This document shows, in pieces, positions 31,846 through 42,271 of a DNA stretch of 42,344 nt. This stretch comes from Gemmatimonadota bacterium (GTDB lineage: Bacteria > ARS69), in contig JASLLL010000025.1 in the NCBI GenBank assembly GCA_030747075.1, positions 1 to 42,344 of the forward strand, read 5' to 3'. The notes beneath the pieces are model-generated. The model was not told the DNA's origin, did no database searches, and saw only the letters and a list, made by a program, of their open reading frames with translations. The stretch's first letter is position 1, and each line of letters begins with the position of its first letter. The position numbers were made by a program, and so were the translations under genes.

Positions 31846-32591
31846 CACGACGCCACCTCCTCGAAGAACGAGCGGATCGACCGGAGTGCCTCGCGCGGGT
31901 TCTCCGAACGCGTGACCCCCCGCCCCACGACCAGTACATCCGCGCCCGACGCCACCGCCTCGGCAGGCGTGACCGTGCGCGCCTGGTCGGCGGACCCGCT
32001 CCCGGGCATCGTGATCCCGGGGGTCACGACCCATGCGTCAGGCCCCCCCGCGCTTCGCAGGATGGACGCTTCGCGCGCCGACCCCACCAGCCCGTGGGCC
32101 CCGGCTTCGATCGCCAGTCGCGCAAGGCGGCCGACCGCACCCGCCACGGTCTCTTCGTCCGGAGAGGCGGAGGCTCGCCACGCCGCAAGATCCAGACTGG
32201 TGAGCACCGTGACCGCAAGCACGGATGTTCCGCGCCCTGCGGCATCCGCCGCCGTCGCGGCTTCCTCCACCATGGCGGCACCTCCGGATGCGTGAACCGT
32301 GAGATAGCGAACGCCTTCGGCCGCGGCGTGGGCGGCGGCACGGGCAACAACGCTGGGGATATCGTGCAGTTTCAGGTCGAGAAACACACCCACGCCGGAA
32401 TCCTGAAGAGCGCGCACCAGCGGCATCCCTTCCCGCACAAAGAGCGCCGGACCCAGCTTGACGAGTCCCGCGTCGTCTCCCAGTGCGTCGCGCATGGCCA
32501 GCGCTTCGGCTCCCGTGGCAACATCCAGCGCCACCGCGATGCGTTCCGCCGGCGCAAGGTGCGCGCCGGGCCCGGTCGTCCGGTCACTCAT
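31845..32591 (-). CDS. pyrF: Orotidine 5'-phosphate decarboxylase
   Basis: PyrF decarboxylates OMP to UMP. The 248-residue protein has the barrel start RIAVALDV, the catalytic Asp/Lys set in FLDLKLHDIP (DxKxxD motif), YLTVHASGG, VTPGITMPG and VVGRGVTRSENP. ATG at 32591 overlaps the pyrD stop (ATGA). The longer open frame continuing upstream to 33272 is a shadow of pyrD. The length is typical of the short bacterial PyrF. Confidence 0.96.
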   Translation of the reverse strand: MSDRTTGPGAHLAPAERIAVALDVATGAEALAMRDALGDDAGLVKLGPALFVREGMPLVRALQDSGVGVFLDLKLHDIPSVVARAAAHAAAEGVRYLTVHASGGAAMVEEAATAADAAGRGTSVLAVTVLTSLDLAAWRASASPDEETVAGAVGRLARLAIEAGAHGLVGSAREASILRSAGGPDAWVVTPGITMPGSGSADQARTVTPAEAVASGADVLVVGRGVTRSENPREALRSIRSFFEEVAS

Positions 32592-33577
32592 GTTCGTCCT
32601 CCGCTTCCCAGCAAGTCGCCACCTTCCAGCGCACCCGTCACTTCCCGGATGGATGCATGCCCGTGTCGCGTGCAGTATTCCGAAAGGCCCGCGATGATCC
32701 GTCCCATGGCGCCCGGATCGGTGAAGAGGGCCGTCCCCACCTGCACCGCCGATGCCCCCGCGAGCAGGAACTCCAGCGCGTCTTCCGCGGAAGCAATCCC
32801 GCCGATCCCGATCACGGGAATCCCGACCGCGCGATGCACGCGATGGACCATCGCCACCGCAACCGGCCGGATCGCGGGGCCGGACAGCCCGCCCGTTCCC
32901 ATCGCCAGTTTCGGGCGCTTCCGCTCTACATCGATCGCCATGCCGATCAGCGTGTTGATCAGCGACACGGCATCCGCCCCGCCCGCTTCCGCCCCTTCGG
33001 CCACCGCCGCCGGATCCGCATTCGGGGTGAGTTTCGCCACGAGAAACGCGCTCGTCTCCGCACGACACCGGCGGAGGATTCCTTCCACCGCGCCGGGGTC
33101 CGCGCCGAAGGTGCGCCCACCTTCTTTCACATTCGGGCAGGAGAGGTTGATCTCGATCGCGGGGACAGTACCCACGGCTTCCGCCTTCGCGCAAAGTTCC
33201 GCGTATTCCTCCGGCGTTCCCCCGGCCACCGAGAGCACAGCCGCGCACGGTTCCGCGGATGCGGCCACCCACTCGTGGCGAAGGAAGCGGTCGATTCCGG
33301 GATTCTCGAGACCGATCGAGTTCAGCATTCCCGAAGGCGTTTCAGCCACGCGCGGGTGCGGGTTGCCGCGACGGGGGTGAAGCGTCACGCTCTTCGTCAC
33401 GAACCCGCCAAGAAGCGCATTGTCGATCAGTCCGTGGTAGTCGCCACCCGAACCGAAGGCGCCGCTTGCTGCCAACACGGGGTTCCGCAAGCGCAGCGAT
33501 CCGAGCCGGATCTCCAGTGGCGAAAGCGCCTTCGGCCCGCCCGTCGCGGGCGTTGGTGCCGTATTCGTGTCACTCAT
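32588..33577 (-). CDS. pyrD: Dihydroorotate dehydrogenase, class 1B catalytic subunit
   Basis: The FMN enzyme oxidises dihydroorotate to orotate. With PyrK it uses NAD as acceptor. The 329-residue protein has PVLAASGAFGSGGDY, LENPGIDRF, EINLSCPNVKEGG (with the catalytic Cys of class 1 enzymes) and IGIGGIASAEDALEFLLAGA, a typical FMN phosphate site. ATG at 33577 overlaps the pyrK stop (ATGA). A 15-residue leader precedes the core. The class 1B assignment rests on the adjacent pyrK. Confidence 0.95.
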   Translation of the reverse strand: MSDTNTAPTPATGGPKALSPLEIRLGSLRLRNPVLAASGAFGSGGDYHGLIDNALLGGFVTKSVTLHPRRGNPHPRVAETPSGMLNSIGLENPGIDRFLRHEWVAASAEPCAAVLSVAGGTPEEYAELCAKAEAVGTVPAIEINLSCPNVKEGGRTFGADPGAVEGILRRCRAETSAFLVAKLTPNADPAAVAEGAEAGGADAVSLINTLIGMAIDVERKRPKLAMGTGGLSGPAIRPVAVAMVHRVHRAVGIPVIGIGGIASAEDALEFLLAGASAVQVGTALFTDPGAMGRIIAGLSEYCTRHGHASIREVTGALEGGDLLGSGGRT

Positions 33578-34371
33578 GCGCCCACCTTCTCCCATACGAT
33601 CTCCGCCGCGTCGAACACCGGCCCCTCCCGGCAAACGCGCCAGGGCAGCGCCTCCGGGTCCGGCCCACTGACCACCGCGCACGCACGGCACGCGCCCACA
33701 CCGCACGCCATGTGCGCCTCCATCGATACCTGAAGGTCAATCCCCTGCGGCACGCAGACAGCGGCACACGCGCGAAGCATGGGTGCGGGGCCGGCCGCAT
33801 ACACGACGACCCCTCCCGCGGAGGCACCGTCGGACCGCGCAGTTGCCAGCCGGTCGCGCAGAAGGTCGACCACGCTCCCCGCGAACCCCTCGGAACCGTC
33901 GTCGGTGGCGTGCAACCAGTCGAGACCCGCGACGGCGTCGCCAAGATCGGCGGCGAAGAGTTCCCCCACAGACCGGGCTCCGAAGAGCGCCTCCATGGGC
34001 GCGGCGCATCCCGAGGCGCGCAGCCCTTCCGCCAGAGCGAGAAGCGGCGCAATCCCCAGGCCGCCTCCGACAAGAAGCACGGATTCCGCATCGGTCGGGA
34101 GGGCGAACGGGCGACCCAGCGGACCGAGCGTGTCGAGTGCATCGCCGGGGCGTCGATCGCGCAGCCAGCGGGTTCCCTCACCGACCACGCGGTAGATGAG
34201 CGTGAGTTCGCGATCGCGGATCCGCGCAATACTGAACGGGCGGCGCAGCACACGCGCTCCGCTGCCCGTGGCCAGATGAACAAACTGGCCGGGAAGACAG
34301 TCCCGCGCGATGCCCGGGCTTTCGAACGACAGCGCGTACACATTCGCCGCCAGTTCGCTGGTGCGGGTCAC
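33574..34371 (-). CDS. pyrK: Dihydroorotate dehydrogenase electron-transfer subunit
   Basis: PyrK passes electrons from PyrD to NAD through FAD and a [2Fe-2S] cluster. The FAD motif RRPFSI, the nucleotide-binding GGGLGIAPLL and the cluster cysteines (C223, C228, C231, C247 in CGVGACRAC and WRVC) are all visible. I chose GTG at 34371 (AAGGA upstream, 265 residues, just after the preceding gene's stop). The ATG at 34434 would overlap that gene by 53 bases and add 21 non-conserved residues. It overlaps pyrD by ATGA. Confidence 0.93.
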   Translation of the reverse strand: MTRTSELAANVYALSFESPGIARDCLPGQFVHLATGSGARVLRRPFSIARIRDRELTLIYRVVGEGTRWLRDRRPGDALDTLGPLGRPFALPTDAESVLLVGGGLGIAPLLALAEGLRASGCAAPMEALFGARSVGELFAADLGDAVAGLDWLHATDDGSEGFAGSVVDLLRDRLATARSDGASAGGVVVYAAGPAPMLRACAAVCVPQGIDLQVSMEAHMACGVGACRACAVVSGPDPEALPWRVCREGPVFDAAEIVWEKVGA

Positions 34372-34381
34372 GAGTCCTTGC

Positions 34382-36229
34382 TCAGTCTGCGGTGGACGGA
34401 TCAACCGGCTGCCTCCTTCCGCCCAGACGCGCATCCGGATCAAACGACTGCGAACGGGCCTTTCCGGGTTCGGGTGGCGGGAGAGTGGCGTCTTCGCGGG
34501 GCAGCGTGGCCTTGAGCGAGTCCTTCGCTGCGCCTGTCCCGCCCGCCTTTGCCTTCGGGCCGAAGACATATCGAAGCACGGTGATCGGCGCTCCCCCTTC
34601 ATCCGGAGGAAGAAACCGCGTCCCGGTGGCCGCCTCCACCGAGGCCGCGTCGCAATCCTCTCCGCCGGAACGCACCACCTTCGTCTCCGCCGGGCTCCCG
34701 TCCTCATCGATCCACACGCGCACCCATACCACGGCTTCCGGGTCCCCCTCGGGGAACTGCGCCTCCCGTGGCTCCGCGCGCTCGACGACGATGTCCACCG
34801 GTGTCGACTCTTCTCCCTCCGGCCTGACGAAGGAAACGCGGGGAACATCCAGCACGCGAGCCCGCCAGATCGGGAATCCGAAACGACCCCGAGCCGCGTC
34901 CGCGACATCCGTGCCCGAGTAGTGGTTTGCCAGCAAGTACAACAGGACTTCCGCCGTGTCGGGTTGGTCCAGGCGGTACTCATGAATCCACGCGGTGGAG
35001 TAGAGAGCCTTGCCGCCCCACAGCGTGCCCGGCGCATCTTCCGCCAGCGCCGCGTATTCTGTCAGCGCGCGGTCTACATCTCCGATGCTCTCCAAGTACT
35101 CTTCCGCCAGAAGGAACCGGTTCCGCAACCGCTCCGGGTCCTCTTCCGCAAGCCCCCCGATGGTGTTCTGCAGATCCATCACGCGCTGAATCCTCGTCCG
35201 CCGCTCCGATGCTTCGCGCCAGGCGGGGTGGCCCGTCCCCTGCTCCTTCACCTTCTCGTACGCCTCCAGCGCGGCCTCCAGGTCCCCGGATTCGTCCACC
35301 ATCTCCGCCAGCGCCAGTTGCGCGGCGGCTGCGGCTTCGCGCCGAGCCATCTCCTCCAGAATGCCCTCGTAGATGGAGATCGCCTCGTCCTCCTCGCCCA
35401 GCGCGCGACACACTTCGGCTTTGCGAAGCAGTGCCTTCCCGCGCCTCTTTTCGTCGAAGGAGCCGTGCGCAATCTCGTCGAAGGCGGAGCGCGCGCGCTT
35501 CAGTTCTCCCATCGCGATGAGTGCGTCTCCCCTGCGCATTCCAGCCCGGAAGCGATCGCGCACAATCTGCGCGTCATCCCATACGCGCTTGAAGAAGCCG
35601 GCCGCATCGGTCGCACTGCTGTCTTCCATCGCCATCTCGCCGAGCGCAAGCCCCGCCTCCGCAAACCAGTCCGACTCCGCGTGGTGTTCCACGACTTCAA
35701 GGTATGCTCCGTGTGCGGCTTCGCGATCTCCCTGCTCGAACTGGACTCGGCCGAGAAAGTACGCGGCATCCCCGCGCAACCGGTCGCCATCCGACACTTC
35801 GACCAGCATCTTCTCCAGCGACGCCACAGCCTCCGCGTATTCGCGTGCCTCCAGGTGCGTCCGCCCGAGCATGAGCAGCGCTTCCGGCACCAGTTCCGAG
35901 TCTGGAAAAAAAACGAGGATCTCGCGGCACTTGCGGACCGCTGCCGAGTAGTCCGACTTCTCGAAGCTGACACGCGCCATCAGGAGAAGGGCGTCGTCCA
36001 CCCACTTGCTCTCAGGGTAGAACTTCACGACTCGCGCGGCGCGTTCAAAGGACTCTTCGTAGAGGTTGATCTCCTGCCGCCCGATCTCCTCGCGTTCCTC
36101 ATCCGCGTTGCGCTTGATCTCCTGTGCTTCGTCGAACTTCTTCCGCGCATTGTAGAGCGTGTTGTAGTACGCACACCCCGATCCCGCCACGACAGCGAGC
36201 ATCGCAGCCAGAGTGATGAATCGGCGCAC
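34382..36229 (-). CDS. TPR lipoprotein with C-terminal TonB-like domain
   Basis: GTG at 36229 gives a short signal peptide (MRRFITLAAMLAVVAGSGC), with Cys19 the probable lipidated residue, followed by YYNTLYNARKKFDEA. About 450 residues of TPR-like helix pairs follow, for example the repeats containing YAEAVASLEKMLV and EDEAISIYEGILE. Residues about 476-556 match the TonB C-terminal fold (VWVRVWIDEDGSPAETKVV, SVEAATGTRFLPPDEGGAP). A 59-residue Pro/Lys-rich tail ends the 615-residue protein. TonB domains normally touch outer-membrane partners, so a periplasmic scaffold is plausible. It lies inside the pyrimidine operon, 26 bases after pyrC, with no obvious metabolic link. The start lacks a clear ribosome site. 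The upstream reading to 36421 lies within pyrC. Confidence 0.82.
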   Translation of the reverse strand: MRRFITLAAMLAVVAGSGCAYYNTLYNARKKFDEAQEIKRNADEEREEIGRQEINLYEESFERAARVVKFYPESKWVDDALLLMARVSFEKSDYSAAVRKCREILVFFPDSELVPEALLMLGRTHLEAREYAEAVASLEKMLVEVSDGDRLRGDAAYFLGRVQFEQGDREAAHGAYLEVVEHHAESDWFAEAGLALGEMAMEDSSATDAAGFFKRVWDDAQIVRDRFRAGMRRGDALIAMGELKRARSAFDEIAHGSFDEKRRGKALLRKAEVCRALGEEDEAISIYEGILEEMARREAAAAAQLALAEMVDESGDLEAALEAYEKVKEQGTGHPAWREASERRTRIQRVMDLQNTIGGLAEEDPERLRNRFLLAEEYLESIGDVDRALTEYAALAEDAPGTLWGGKALYSTAWIHEYRLDQPDTAEVLLYLLANHYSGTDVADAARGRFGFPIWRARVLDVPRVSFVRPEGEESTPVDIVVERAEPREAQFPEGDPEAVVWVRVWIDEDGSPAETKVVRSGGEDCDAASVEAATGTRFLPPDEGGAPITVLRYVFGPKAKAGGTGAAKDSLKATLPREDATLPPPEPGKARSQSFDPDARLGGRRQPVDPSTAD

Positions 36230-36255
36230 AGCCGTGCGGTGCGAAAGTAGCGTTC

Positions 36256-37571
36256 TCAGACCGAGGTCTCCTCCTGCACCGTGATGCGCGAAAGGGCGTC
36301 CGGGTGCGCGTGGGTCGTCTCCCCTCCGAGAAGGGTGAGAACCGCGCGCCCCACAAGTGCGCGGTCGATGAAAGGCGTGTTTCGCGCCTTCGACCGGAGG
36401 TCCGCCTGCGACACCGTCCACTTCTCCTGGGGATCGATCAACACAATGTCGGCTACCGCCCCGACGGAGAGCGTCCCTGCGTCGATCCCCAAGATCTGCG
36501 ACGGAATGATCGACATCTTGGCAATCACCTCCGGAAGCGTCATGTGGCCACCGGCGACGAGTTCGGTCACCGCCAGACCCAGCGCAGTCTCCAGCCCGAT
36601 GATGCCGAACGGCGCGCGGTCGAACTCAACCAACTTCTCACGGTCCGCGTGCGGGGCGTGATCCGTCGCGATGGCATCGAGCGTCCCGTCCGCCAGTCCT
36701 TCGATGATGGCCGAGCGATCTTCCGGCGTTCGGAGAGGCGGACTCATCTTCGTGGACGCATCATACCCTTCGACCGCCTCATCGGTCAGCGTGAAGTGGT
36801 GCGGTGCCGCTTCCGCCGTGACGCGAACGCCACGCCGCTTCGCCTGGCGGAGAATCTCCACCGACCCGGCCGTCGAGACATGGCAGACATGCAACCGGCC
36901 GCCGGTCATCTCCGCAAGCCGGATGTCGCGCTCGGTCCCGATTTCCTCCGCGGCGGCGGGCATCCCGGGAATCCCGAGGAGCGTGCTCATCCGGCCTTCA
37001 TTCATATGGCCGCCCGCGGAAAGATCCCGGTCTTCCGAATGCGAGAGGATTGCGCGGGAAGTCAGACGCGAATACTCCAGCGCGCGGCGCATGACGCGCG
37101 AACTGCCGACCGGATCGCCGTCGTCGGAGAAGCCGACCGCGCCCGCACGCTCCAGAAGGACCATTTCCGTCAGGTCTTTGCCCGCACGGCCTCGCGTGAT
37201 TGCCGCAATCGGGTGGACACGGCACAACCCCACCTCTGCCGCACGCGAGAGCACGGCCGCAATGGAAGGTTCGTCGTCCAGCGCGGGATTCGTGTTCGGC
37301 ATGCACGCCACCGAAGTGAAACCGCCCGCCGCCGCGGCCGCGGAACCGCTCGCGATGTCCTCCTTGTACTCGTATCCCGGCTCCCGCAGATGCACATGCA
37401 TGTCCACAAGGCCGGGCGCGACCGTAAGGCCCACCGCATCGATCTCCCGGACTCCGTCGGCCGCGATCCCCGGTTCCACTGCCGCAATCCTGCCGTCCTC
37501 CAGGAGAACATCCGCCACCTCATCCCTTCCTGAGGAAGGGTCCACTACACGCCCGCCCCGAATGAGCGTTT

Positions 37572-37575
<4 letters not shown>
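36256..37575 (-). CDS. pyrC: Dihydroorotase, class I
   Basis: The enzyme cyclises carbamoyl aspartate to dihydroorotate in the cytoplasm. The 439-residue protein has the amidohydrolase metal motif DMHVHLREPG, ACMPNTNP, HICHVSTAGS-like HVCHVSTAGS and the DHAPH metal ligands. These fit class I dihydroorotase, and ATDHAPHADREK with GTLSVGAVADIVLID are typical. The TTG start at 37575 overlaps the pyrB stop (TTGA) and has GGGAGGTG upstream. It follows pyrB directly, as in many pyr operons. Confidence 0.95.
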
Positions 37576-39296
<1,721 letters not shown>

Positions 39297-39307
39297 TTCA
39301 ACCCTTC

Positions 39308-39325
39308 CCGGCCTCTCTGGACCGG
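39308..39325 (-). promoter_or_regulatory. PyrR-binding hairpin in the pyr leader
   Basis: The minus-strand RNA reads CCGGUCCAGAGAGGCCGG. The UCCNGNGAGG core matches the known PyrR target, and CCGG pairs with CCGG around it. It lies about 30 bases after the predicted transcription start and touches the ribosome site of the leader ORF, so bound PyrR could block translation. Confidence 0.7.
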
Positions 39326-39358
39326 ATTAAAGGCGGAATCCTGCCGAAGTCGGGAGCG

Positions 39359-39388
39359 ACAATAGGGGACGCGGGGGGGGTGAGTCAA
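39359..39388 (-). promoter_or_regulatory. Predicted sigma-70 promoter of the pyrimidine operon
   Basis: On the minus strand TTGACT (39383-39388) and TATTGT (39359-39364) are 18 bases apart, the best promoter-like pair in the window. It lies just upstream of the PyrR hairpin. Confidence 0.6.
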
Positions 39389-39501
39389 GGGGGTGCGGCG
39401 CCGGGGTGGAGCAAGCGGATCCGGTCGCGGTGCCGGGATCACGACGCGGAACCCGTCGAACCGGAAGGCGCCGGGCGCCCTCAGCAGGCGCCGATCACCC
39501 G

Positions 39502-41895
39502 TTACGCGATGTCCAGCCTCCTCATCCGATCGCGGAGTCCCTTTCGGGAGATGCCCAGTGAGCAAGCGGCCTTCGCCTTCACCCCATCGCACCGGGCGAT
39601 GGCGTTGACGATCTCTCGACGCTCCACTTCCTGCATCCGCTCCTGAAGCGATGCCGCCGGGCCACTCGGCCCGTCCCCGGGAACCGGCGCGTCTCCGCGA
39701 AGTTCCCGTGGCAGGTGCTTCGCGCAGATCTCGCCCTCCGACCTCGCGTAGAACGCGGCGCTCTCCAGCGTGTTCCGCAATTCCCGCACATTTCCCGGCC
39801 AGCGATGGGCGCGCAGGAGAGTCCGTGCCTCGGAAGAGAGGCGGATCGGGTCGACGCTCCATTCCCGGGCCACCGAGCCGAGGAAGTGATCCACAAGAAG
39901 ATCCACATCTCCCGGGCGTTCGCGCAACGGCGGCAACCGCAAGCGGAACCCGCTCAGCCGGTAGTAGAGGTCCGGCAGGAAGCGGCCCTCCTCGGCCAGA
40001 ACGCGAGTGTCGTTGTTCGCCGCGCAGAGAATGCGGGCCTTGATGGGGACGGGCTCAATCGACCCCACGGGGCGAACCTCGCGCTCCTCAATCACGCGCA
40101 GGAGTTTCGACTGAAACTCCAGGCCCGCCTTGGCGATCTCGTCGAGCAGCACGGTGCCGGTCTCCGTGGCAGGCAGGATCCCCGGATGGTCGGCATTCGC
40201 CCCGGTGAAAGACCCCCTCTTGTGGCCGAAGAGCTCGCTCTCCAGAAGGTGCTCGGGGATGGCTGCGCAGTTGACCGCGATGAACGGCAACCCGGCTCGC
40301 CACCCGCCCAGATGCAGAATACGGGCAAGGAGTTCCTTGCCCGTTCCCGTTTCTCCCTCGATGAGGACGGTGTAGTCCTCGTCTGCCAGCGCCTGCGCCA
40401 GAGCGGCCGCCTCCCGGACTGACGGATCTCCGGTCACCAGCGCGGGCGCGTCTCCGGTTCTCTTTCGCCGCCTTGGAGGGGGGTCCCCTCCGGGCGGTCC
40501 GGGCAGTCCGAACTCCTTCAGGAGGCGCTCGGTATCCTCCAGATCTCTCAGTGCGCCGACTTCCGCAAAGATGCGGCGTGCCTCGAAAAGGTGGCCCACG
40601 ATCCGGACGCGCGCCTCCTCGCCATCGTCGGCGGGCAGGACCTCCGTCGCGGCCAGGTGGGTCCGGCCCAGTTCGTAGGGGGTGCCGATCCGCCGGAACA
40701 CCTCGACCGCCTTGTCCAACTCCACGGACGCCTCGGCAGTTCGTCCCGACTTCGCGAGAATCCGCGCGAGGGTGCGCCGTGCGTTGCCACACTCCCGCCG
40801 GTCAAAGTGCTTCCCGGCAAGGTCCAGAGCGCGACGCGCAGAGGCTTCCGCATCCGCAAGATCGCCTCGCGTCATCTGCACCAGAGCAATCCTCCAGGCC
40901 AGTTCGTAGACAAGATCCCCGTCGAGCTGGAAACTGTCCGCAAGCTCCATGCCTGTCCGGTAGTGCTCGGCGGCCTTCTCCATGTCCCCCGCAAGCCGCG
41001 CCAGATCCCCCAGTTCCTCGTACGCAAGCACGATCCCCCGGGGGTGCGAGCAGTTCTCCGCAAGTTCCAGCGCCTCGGCCGCATGATTGAGAGCGGTGTC
41101 CCAGTCTCCCTTGCGAGTGTGTACGCGAGAGAAGGCAATGTGGACGGAAGAGATGTCCGTGGACGACTCAAGCCGCCGGTAGATGCCAAGTGCCTCTTTG
41201 AGGAGGTCGCCCGCCCGATCCCCGCGGCCCCGGTAAAGCTCCACCAAGCCAAACTGCCACGCCGCATGGGCCCCCAGTTTCTCCTCTCCGAGTGCGCGAT
41301 AGACCTTGAGCGATTCTTCCAGATGCTCTGCCGCCGTATCCAGATTCCCCGCCTGCCTGTGAAGGAGTCCCAGGGCTGAAATCCCCAACGCCTCTTCAGA
41401 CGGTGTGCCGCCACGCCTCGCAAACGCCACGGACTCCTGGTACAGCGATCGCGCTGCAGCGTGGTTCCCCAAGCGCCGCTCCGCATAACCCATCCACCGA
41501 AGAACTCGGCTCATCTCCGCGTGTTCAGTGGTGGGAGCCAGTTCCGAACGGGCCTGTTCACACTGACGAAGACACTCCTTGTAGTCTCCCAGGAAGAACT
41601 GTGTCCATCCGGACAGCGCGTGAATCCTGGCGGTCGCGGAAATGGACACTCCGTCCAGCTCCTCCAGAGCATCCTCCAGAACGGCATTGGCTCTCCTGTT
41701 ATCACCTTGTTGGTGCAGGCACCATGCGAGGTTCCACAAGAGTTCGGCGCGCCGCTCCCGGTCGTTTTCGTCGGCGGTCAGAAGAGCCGCGGAGAACTCT
41801 TCCTGAGCCTCGGCATACATATGCGCCGCCAGAAGTGCGTCTCCACGACAAGGGGTTCCCGTTTGTTTCATCTGCCGCTCTACCAGGCGATCCAT
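39502..41895 (-). CDS. Sigma-54-dependent activator with N-terminal TPR region
   Basis: ATG at 41895 (GGGAGGTGG upstream) gives 797 residues. The first 470 or so are TPR-like helix pairs (LWNLAWCLHQQGD, LLHRQAGNLDTAAEHLEESL and others) replacing a receiver or GAF domain. The AAA+ core has Walker A GETGTGKE (514-521), the sigma-54 contact loop GSFTGA (561-566, usually GAFTGA), Walker B VLLDE (582-586) and RWPGNVRELRN. A Fis-type helix-turn-helix ends the protein (ACSLGISRKGLRDRMRRL). It should activate RNA polymerase with sigma-54. The TPR region presumably senses a protein or peptide. It overlaps the small exported-protein gene by 16 bases. A longer reading upstream to 42147 runs through that gene. 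Confidence 0.9.
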   Translation of the reverse strand: MDRLVERQMKQTGTPCRGDALLAAHMYAEAQEEFSAALLTADENDRERRAELLWNLAWCLHQQGDNRRANAVLEDALEELDGVSISATARIHALSGWTQFFLGDYKECLRQCEQARSELAPTTEHAEMSRVLRWMGYAERRLGNHAAARSLYQESVAFARRGGTPSEEALGISALGLLHRQAGNLDTAAEHLEESLKVYRALGEEKLGAHAAWQFGLVELYRGRGDRAGDLLKEALGIYRRLESSTDISSVHIAFSRVHTRKGDWDTALNHAAEALELAENCSHPRGIVLAYEELGDLARLAGDMEKAAEHYRTGMELADSFQLDGDLVYELAWRIALVQMTRGDLADAEASARRALDLAGKHFDRRECGNARRTLARILAKSGRTAEASVELDKAVEVFRRIGTPYELGRTHLAATEVLPADDGEEARVRIVGHLFEARRIFAEVGALRDLEDTERLLKEFGLPGPPGGDPPPRRRKRTGDAPALVTGDPSVREAAALAQALADEDYTVLIEGETGTGKELLARILHLGGWRAGLPFIAVNCAAIPEHLLESELFGHKRGSFTGANADHPGILPATETGTVLLDEIAKAGLEFQSKLLRVIEEREVRPVGSIEPVPIKARILCAANNDTRVLAEEGRFLPDLYYRLSGFRLRLPPLRERPGDVDLLVDHFLGSVAREWSVDPIRLSSEARTLLRAHRWPGNVRELRNTLESAAFYARSEGEICAKHLPRELRGDAPVPGDGPSGPAASLQERMQEVERREIVNAIARCDGVKAKAACSLGISRKGLRDRMRRLDIA
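39509..39546. repeat. Direct repeat, left copy (activator 3' end)
   Basis: These 38 bases recur exactly at 42279-42316, 2,770 bases away. They encode most of the C-terminal recognition-helix region of the activator in both places. Confidence 0.9.
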
Positions 41896-42188
41896 GACCA
41901 CCTCCCGAGAAGCAGAATGCCGCGAAGAACGATGCCCCGACCCCAAGTCTCCCTGGACTCCCTGGACTCCTTTACCATCGGCGGGAGGGTTGCCCGACGA
42001 TCGGCGGCGGCGGATTCGGGGATGGAAACCTCTCCCTGACTCCAGTGCGCGATAGCCGGACTGTCTGGATCCCCGTCGATCACGATCTCTTCCGTGACTC
42101 TCATGATGCTCACATTGGCGAACGCGGGCGCCGCCACCATCGCCCAAAGGAGCAGGGCGCCAACCCCCGTCAGGGCTACTCGTCTCAT
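41880..42188 (-). CDS. Small exported protein of unknown function
   Basis: ATG at 42188 gives 102 residues. The start was chosen because it begins a clear signal peptide (MRRVALTGVGALLLWAMVAA, cleavage near APAFA-N). The mature part (about 77 residues) has an acidic segment (MRVTEEIVIDGDPDSP), an Arg/Glu/Ser-rich centre and a hydrophobic Trp-containing end (LLLGRWSWIAW). No family is recognised. It lies 83 bases after the stop of the right-edge activator and overlaps the start of the next activator gene by 16 bases, so it is probably co-expressed with them. It may be a chance frame, but the signal peptide and position favour a gene. Confidence 0.6.
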   Translation of the reverse strand: MRRVALTGVGALLLWAMVAAPAFANVSIMRVTEEIVIDGDPDSPAIAHWSQGEVSIPESAAADRRATLPPMVKESRESRETWGRGIVLRGILLLGRWSWIAW

Positions 42189-42271
42189 GTCACGCAACCT
42201 CGCCGTTAAGTTTGAGGTGGTGGATTCCGGGAAGATACGCGCTGTTGGAACAGTTCTTTCCGTAGATCCAC

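Noticed and set aside
31845-33272. 475-codon reading of the pyrF frame
   Set aside because: The upstream 230 codons lie inside pyrD in another frame. PyrF begins at 32591 with its conserved N-terminus.
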